From: Holosporaceae bacterium 'Namur'
GTDB taxonomy: Bacteria > Pseudomonadota > Alphaproteobacteria > Rickettsiales > Midichloriaceae
Length of the DNA stretch: 64,000 nt
Direction: 5' to 3'
NCBI GenBank assembly: GCA_014116815.1
Contig: JACGYV010000001.1
Location: 238,111-302,110 of the forward strand
In this document: in pieces, positions 56,935 to 64,000 of the stretch
How positions within the stretch are numbered: the stretch's first letter is position 1
Layout of the letters: every line of letters begins with the position of its first letter
Made by a program: the position numbers and the translations under genes
The notes under the pieces: generated by a model
Told to the model about the DNA's origin: nothing
Database searches by the model: none
The model's input: only the letters and a program-made list of their open reading frames with translations

Positions 56935-57733
56935 GTAGGTTATTCTAAGAAGTTTTAAAAAGTGCTTACTTTACCGATACAAATAATAAGTTTAATATGA
57001 CTGTATAGCTTGTAACTAAAAAATCAGATAATAAAAGTAGTAAGAAGTACGCACCTCATGGCCATTTATGGTGCGTGCGCTTTATAAATGACCTAGTCAT
57101 TTATACGTAAACTAAGTTTATTTTTTATAGTTTAACTATGCTTCACATAGTAGGATATTCAACTTAATATACTATAAATAATTTTTACCGGTTTGATCGT
57201 TATGGATATGAGGTAGCAGCTAAGGTTAACGAGGATAGTATCCTAACGACAAGTTATAGTAAATTAAGTTGTAAATCATACAATAGCATTTATTTAACCG
57301 GGGTGCTTTATAACAAGGTAAAGATACATAAAAATTATTAAATAATTTTTATGAGCGCTGCCCCTCTTTCAGGGGGGCGGAGGGGCGCGCTATTATTATT
57401 TAAGTAATTTTATAGAAATAAAGCCGTTAAGGTAATTAACGTCTTATCAAAATAAATGTGTAAGATATTTAACTTAATTGACTATATAAAACTAATTAAG
57501 TTAAAAATATTTGTAAATAATAAAAGAAGACTCTCATTTACAAACCTTTATAGCCAACCAATTTCCCTTAGAATTACTAGATGGATTGATACTAACAATT
57601 TAAATAATAAAGGTTCTAGAGAATCATACCGCCAAAACCTATTTTTAAAAATGGTTACGACTGAAATTTAGGCAATAATCTTTAAGTCCATTCTGCTTTT
57701 TAGTTTTATACTAATAATGTTTTTAGCGGTAGC
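56935..57733. repeat. Gene-free stretch with a dense cluster of palindromes (putative structured element)
   Basis: No convincing gene is present in about 800 bp. Between 57049 and 57441 lie several inverted repeats. ACGCACC/GGTGCGT is at 57049-57076. A nine-pair stem with a 3-nt loop is at 57084-57104. An 18-nt arm pair (57160-57177 with 57254-57271, one mismatch) encloses a second stem (57198-57208 with 57239-57248). A 27-bp palindrome is at 57327-57353. A GC-rich 11-pair stem is at 57355-57390, and CGTTAA/TTAACG at 57425-57441. A small frame at 57456-57671 has no coding signal I trust. Confidence 0.6.
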
Positions 57734-58372
57734 TTACTCAAGCTCTTCATTAATTAAGTTATTAACAAAGTCAGTCACGCCCAGTCTTCTGGCTTTTTTC
57801 AACCTTTCGGCACGCAGAATGGCAAGTAGCTTCTTAAGGCTTTCATCAATATCGCGATTAATGATCGAGTAATCATATTCATGCCAGTGGCTTAATTCCT
57901 CGTTCGCCTTATCCATGCGGGCTTTCACAACATCCGCGCTGTCTTGGTCGCGTGATTTAAGTCTATCAAGCAGTTCTTTTTTGGAAGGAGGGAAGATAAA
58001 AACACTCACTGTATCTTCTCTGGCTATTTGTGTAAGTGAACGGTTACCTTGCCAATCAATATCAAATAATACATCTTCCCCGTTTTGCAAGTGTTGATCG
58101 ACAAACTTTTTAGGTGTGCCGTACATTTCCCCGAACACTTCCGCATATTCAAGAAAAGCATTTTGCTCAATCATCTTTTTAAATGTTGCATGATCGGTAA
58201 AGTAATAATGTATGCCCTCAATTTCATTCGTGCGTTTTTTTCTGGTAGTAAAAGAAACCGAAGGTCTGATATGCTGATCGGATTTTAACAATAGTTGCGC
58301 TAAAGTAGTTTTGCCTGCTCCGGATGGGGAGGACAGAATTAGCATAAGCCCGCGGCGTTTAATTTGTATCAT
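57734..58372 (-). CDS. gmk: Guanylate kinase
   Basis: Gmk phosphorylates GMP/dGMP to the diphosphate. The P-loop SSPSGAGKTTLAQLL is near residue 15. The GMP-binding region has SFTTRKKRTNEIEGIHYYF and EYAEVFGEMYGTPK, and the LID contains the RLKSRDQDSADVVKARM pattern. The 212-residue size is normal. It is on the strand opposite to pheS. Confidence 0.97.
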   Translation of the reverse strand: MIQIKRRGLMLILSSPSGAGKTTLAQLLLKSDQHIRPSVSFTTRKKRTNEIEGIHYYFTDHATFKKMIEQNAFLEYAEVFGEMYGTPKKFVDQHLQNGEDVLFDIDWQGNRSLTQIAREDTVSVFIFPPSKKELLDRLKSRDQDSADVVKARMDKANEELSHWHEYDYSIINRDIDESLKKLLAILRAERLKKARRLGVTDFVNNLINEELE

Positions 58373-58409
58373 ACGTTATACGGCAATTAATTAATTATTA
58401 ATCGCACCC

Positions 58410-59363
58410 TTATAACATGCAATTTAACTTGCTTTCAATCTGATTTGCGATTTCGACTTCCACATTTTTGTTATAGAGTCTATTTATTGCAACAAGCCCT
58501 GTCGGTGATGTCACGTTTATTTCAATCAAATACTTATCAATTATATCTATACCGACAAAAAATAGCCCTCTTTTCTTTAACTCCGGTTTAAGCGCTGAAC
58601 AAATTTCATGATCTCTTTCTGAAAGTTCGGTGGTTTGTGCGCTCCCCCCTACTACAAGATTAGCTCTAAAATCCTGCTCATCCGGAACTCGCTTTATTGC
58701 TCCCAGAATCTCTCCGTCTAATAATATTATGCGTTTATCGCCCTCGCTTATTGAGGGTAAATATTGCTGCAATATAAAATTGCCGTATTTTCTGATATAT
58801 TTATTCAATATACCTTTTATATTATACGTAGTGCTTTCGATTTTTTCTATATCAAGCCCGCCGAATGCATATATAGGTTTTATAACAACCTGTTTATGTG
58901 TTTCAATAAAATGCATTACTTCGGGTGCATTGCTTGAGGCTATAAGTGTTGCCGGCGTAAGGCCGGGAAAATTTAAAACACAAAGTTTTTCAGCATAATT
59001 TCTGATTTCCGTAGGGTTATTAATTATAAGAGTTTTATCCTTTATTAACTCAAGCAGATAAGTAGTGGTGATATACTCCATATTAAAGGGAGGGTTTTGC
59101 CTGATAATAACGGCTTTAGTTTTTGCAAGGTTTATTACCGTAGTTTTGCTTATATTATATTTAGCAGGAAAATACACATCAATTTCAATAAAGTTTCCGC
59201 GTGCGCACACCTCACCATCCCGGTAAAAAAGATTTTTAGGCGTATATATAAATAACGCGAATCCTCGTTTAAAAAACTCATAAGCGATAAGCCATGAGCT
59301 ATCGGTGGCAAAAGAGATTTTATTTAAGGGATCCATTTGGATCGCAATTATATTATTTGTCAT
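58410..59363 (-). CDS. gshB: Glutathione synthetase
   Basis: GshB joins gamma-glutamylcysteine with glycine. The ATP-grasp fold is clear: the N-terminal domain has AIQMDPLNKISFATDSS, and the DVYFPAKYNI-RQNPPFNMEYITTTYLLE motif follows. The grasp domain has KPIYAFGGLDIEKI and LQQYLPSISEGDKRIILLDGE, then GGSAQTTELSERD and EINVTSPTGL. I prefer the ATG at 59363, which aligns with the family start; an ATG ten codons upstream (59393) is also open. With monothiol glutaredoxin in the window, this supports a glutathione system. Confidence 0.95.
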   Translation of the reverse strand: MTNNIIAIQMDPLNKISFATDSSWLIAYEFFKRGFALFIYTPKNLFYRDGEVCARGNFIEIDVYFPAKYNISKTTVINLAKTKAVIIRQNPPFNMEYITTTYLLELIKDKTLIINNPTEIRNYAEKLCVLNFPGLTPATLIASSNAPEVMHFIETHKQVVIKPIYAFGGLDIEKIESTTYNIKGILNKYIRKYGNFILQQYLPSISEGDKRIILLDGEILGAIKRVPDEQDFRANLVVGGSAQTTELSERDHEICSALKPELKKRGLFFVGIDIIDKYLIEINVTSPTGLVAINRLYNKNVEVEIANQIESKLNCML

Positions 59364-59393
59364 ATTAAATTGAACTAAGTTTAAGTTATTCAT

Positions 59394-59649
59394 TCATAAT
59401 AGATTTAAACCTTGAAGTATAAAAAATCAAAAAAAATTAAAAATAGATGTTGACTAGGCAAATGAATTCGCATATAAATTCAACTCACGAAGCGACACGA
59501 AAAAACAAATGTCGTCAGTGAAAATGTAGATTTAGTCTGCATTGTTCTTTTGAAATTGTGAGAAATTTTCCAAATTAATACACCGCGAAAATAAAATTTA
59601 ATTTTGTTGTAAGTTTAATTCTGTATGCGATGTTAGTATTTTTTAAGAA
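59394..59649 (+). promoter_or_regulatory. 23S rRNA leader: promoter and 5' processing-stem arm
   Basis: A near-consensus promoter TTGACT (59450-59455), 17-bp spacer and TATAAA (59473-59478) faces the 23S gene. The long processing-stem arm (59556-59576) pairs with 62468-62487 downstream of 23S, with one bulged base. This layout matches a self-standing rRNA transcription unit without 16S. Confidence 0.8.
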
Positions 59650-62417
<2,768 letters not shown>

Positions 62418-62467
62418 GGAAACTAATATCGCTTACAGTGTTAAGCTTATAAATTATTTTCCCGGCG

Positions 62468-62487
62468 AATTTGAAAATTTCTCACAA
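62468..62487 (+). repeat. 3' arm of the 23S precursor processing stem
   Basis: The 20-nt arm pairs with 59556-59576, one bulge only. A stem closing the whole 23S precursor is the usual RNase III substrate in bacterial rRNA transcripts. Confidence 0.75.
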
Positions 62488-62518
62488 TACCTCTTATAAA
62501 ATAGAGGTCTTACTTTTT

Positions 62519-62636
62519 GGCTTGGTGATTATAGAGTTGGTGAAACACCTGATCCCATTTCGAACTCAGAAGTGAAACCCTTCATCGCCGATGGTACTTT
62601 GTCTTAAGGCACGGGAGAGTAGGTTGTTGCCAAGCC
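62519..62636 (+). rRNA. rrf: 5S ribosomal RNA
   Basis: The 118-nt sequence begins GGCTTGGTGATTATAGAGTT and ends TGTTGCCAAGCC, with terminal helix pairing. The internal CCGATGGTACTTTG and CCCATTTCGAACTCAGAAGTG blocks are canonical. It lies 100 bp after 23S. The terminal helix extends outward: GTCTTACTTTTTGG at 62507 pairs with CTAAAAGTAAGAC ending at 62648, giving a longer precursor stem. Confidence 0.97.
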
Positions 62637-62648
62637 TAAAAGTAAGAC

Positions 62649-62912
62649 TTCATAGCATAAAATATTTCATTTAAAATTTATTAATCTTATATACTAATAT
62701 AGATAACTTTAGTTAAAATAATAGTTTAAATTATTTTAAGTTAATAGTATTTTTTTAGATTGATTAGTTACTATTTTATAAAGCTTATTTATCAGCTTAG
62801 CTAGACAAGAGTCTTCTTTTAATAGCTAATTAAAAAATATTTTTTAATTGTTAAAAATATAATAATTACTTTATAAGGTATCTATAAAGTATAATTTTTA
62901 CAACATTAAGCA
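62649..62912. other. AT-rich gap between 5S rRNA and the XRE regulator
   Basis: About 260 bp of strongly AT-rich sequence. I see no gene and no GC-rich terminator. It probably holds the end of the rRNA transcript and the promoter for the regulator at 62913. Confidence 0.5.
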
Positions 62913-63539
62913 ATGCAAATTACTACCGCCCAATTAAAAGCTGCAAGAACATTATTAGGCTGGACTACACAAGATCTTGCTGATTTCTCTGATTTATCCG
63001 TAAGTACGATTAACAATTTAGAAAATGATCGGCATTCTACTCATAAAAAGACTATGGAAAAAGTAATGCTTACTTTTGAAAAGTTTGGGGTATGTTTTGT
63101 TGAAAATAGTGGAGTATTAGTTAACTCTTCAATGAAAATATATGAAGGGTTAAGCGGTATTCAAAAATATTTTGATTATAACTATGAGGTTCTAAAAGCT
63201 ACTTCCGGTGAACATAGGATCTTTACTATCGATGGTTTAGTGCTTAAGCAGAAACTAGGCCCTATGGCGCAAGCGCATTATGAAAAGTTATCAAGATTAG
63301 AAAGTGTAAAAGTAAGAATGTTTACACCAAGCGGTAACTTTTTAAATTTTGAAAAATATAATAATTTTAAAATTAAGCAAATTCCATTATATCAAACTTC
63401 TTTAGTTGCACATTCATATTTTTCAGGGAATGTGGCAATATTCTTTTTGGAAAAAATGAGAGTTATTGTAATTCAGGATCAGGCATTATTTGATGTAGGA
63501 GTTAAAAATTTCGATTATATATGGAATTCGTTTAAGTAG
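62913..63539 (+). CDS. XRE-family helix-turn-helix regulator with C-terminal sensor-like domain
   Basis: Residues 1-60 form an HTH of the XRE/Cro type: QLKAARTLLGWTTQDLADFSDLS followed by VSTINNLENDR. The remaining 145 residues (about 75-208) have a mixed fold ending FDVGVKNFDYIWNSFK. This recalls the PLD-like sensing half of TrmB-type regulators, where an F-x-x-IW motif closes the domain. That is a pattern match, not a proof. It is a 208-residue stand-alone gene downstream of 5S and near a decayed IS630-type element, so horizontal acquisition is possible. Confidence 0.85.
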   Translation: MQITTAQLKAARTLLGWTTQDLADFSDLSVSTINNLENDRHSTHKKTMEKVMLTFEKFGVCFVENSGVLVNSSMKIYEGLSGIQKYFDYNYEVLKATSGEHRIFTIDGLVLKQKLGPMAQAHYEKLSRLESVKVRMFTPSGNFLNFEKYNNFKIKQIPLYQTSLVAHSYFSGNVAIFFLEKMRVIVIQDQALFDVGVKNFDYIWNSFK

Positions 63540-63593
63540 ATTATTTTGTGAAATAAGATAGTAATTTCTTATGTAAACTAAATTAGTTAAATT

Positions 63594-63848
63594 ATTTTAT
63601 AAGGAAAAAGGTGGAGATTGTATCATGAATGCTGGTGCATTTAAATCCATTGCTCCATATTAGCCCATTTTCTCTATTGAGTTGAGATCTGATGAGTAAG
63701 GAGGGGTAGCTTACAGCCGACTGATTTAATTAATTTCCTGCTCTCTGATATTTATAAAAAGAAATATTATTCCTACTAACTTCCGGCTCTTTCCCAAGTA
63801 TCTTATTGCTTTCTGTCTTAAATCTAAACTATAAGGATTCGGTGACAT
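63594..63848 (-). pseudogene. IS630-type transposase remnant (deleted and frameshifted)
   Basis: On the minus strand an ATG at 63848 opens 40 codons to a stop at 63726, beginning MSPNPYSLDLRQKAIRYLGKS, the N-terminus of IS630-family transposases. After an internal deletion the C-terminal DDE end appears at about 63720-63594 as PPYSSDLNSIEKM, then a frameshift to ANMEQWI and another to KCTSIHDTISTFF. The PPYSPxLNPIE-type motif carries the catalytic glutamate. Most of the transposase is missing, so this is a non-autonomous relic. Confidence 0.8.
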
Positions 63849-64000
63849 CTTTTTTTATTTTATTCTACCTTACCCCATACTATATTATAGCAATTTAAAT
63901 AACTACTTTATGCTAAATGTTTTTGAAGCATAATTATATGAGAAAATTTCCGCATATCTTGCATAGCTGATTACTATATTTAATAGTTTATTTGCCTGCT
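63849..64000. other. AT-rich window end upstream of the IS remnant
   Basis: I see no gene or RNA here. The sequence may include the left end of the IS element, but I could not define terminal inverted repeats by eye. Confidence 0.4.

Noticed and set aside
57195..57250. Resemblance to SRP (4.5S) RNA because of AGCAGCTAAGG
   Set aside because: The GGAA tetraloop hairpin and the opposing CAGG strand needed for helix 8 are absent.
57456..57671. A 71-codon frame in the gap between pheS and gmk
   Set aside because: There is no ribosome site, the composition is like the AT-rich flank, and no recognisable domain is seen. I could not support it as a gene.

Overview
The window is AT-rich, gene-dense, single-copy bacterial chromosome. 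Several independent features point to an obligate host-associated alphaproteobacterium of the order Rickettsiales. The 23S and 5S rRNA genes sit together without a 16S gene. The tmRNA gene is circularly permuted (two-piece), with a T-loop that departs from the usual consensus. The window also holds an IalB-type envelope protein, an atpHAGDC block, and many intergenic palindromes. Because pgi, gpmI, pdxY, lpxL and pilT are present, I lean towards a metabolically richer lineage (for example a Midichloriaceae-like one) rather than Rickettsia itself. That placement is inference.

Layout: 1-6 kb carries the rsmH/mraZ edge of a division/cell-wall cluster, dgt, pgi, gpmI and an EnvZ-like kinase. 6-12 kb carries an M32 carboxypeptidase, an unknown gene, lspA, holB, dapA, a membrane sensor kinase and tRNA-Pro. 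12.6-19.7 kb carries pdxY, an MFS exporter, small orphan genes, an IalB-like protein, a DacF-like D,D-carboxypeptidase, a possibly frameshifted membrane protein, lpxL, hinT and the two-piece ssrA. 19.7-31.7 kb carries a sodium/solute-symporter/histidine-kinase fusion, a TPR protein, pilT, yraN, murF, ligA, ispA, metK and trmB. 31.8-37.3 kb holds tRNA-Gln and the ATP synthase F1 operon, with an unknown gene between atpG and atpD. 37.3-40.1 kb is a lineage-specific island: two related membrane proteins, one with a hexapeptide repeat array, flanking a lipoprotein. 40.2-57 kb carries hemB, mutS, a toxin-antitoxin pair, leuS, cpoB, nrdA with an NrdR-box-like operator, efp-bolA-grxD, a TSUP/Alph_Pro_TM pair, an SDF transporter with a lipoprotein, and rpmI-rplT-pheS. 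57-64 kb holds an 0.8-kb palindrome-rich gene-free stretch, gmk, gshB, the 23S-5S unit, an XRE-type regulator and a decayed IS630-type element.

How the genes fit together: many act in envelope building (dapA, murF, the D,D-carboxypeptidase, lspA, lpxL, cpoB, rsmH/mraZ) or information processing (holB, ligA, mutS, leuS, pheS, trmB, efp, ribosomal proteins, rRNA, tmRNA). Three histidine kinases are present and none has an adjacent response regulator. The best regulatory signals I found are a three-repeat MraZ-type box between mraZ and dgt, an NrdR-box-like palindrome before nrdA, a 28-bp perfect palindrome in the divergent spacer before the symporter-kinase, and long RNA-processing stems around 23S and 5S rRNA. 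The strongest candidates for undescribed biology are the structured gene-free element at 57.05-57.44 kb, the orphan gene in the atp operon, and the repeat-bearing membrane island at 37-40 kb.
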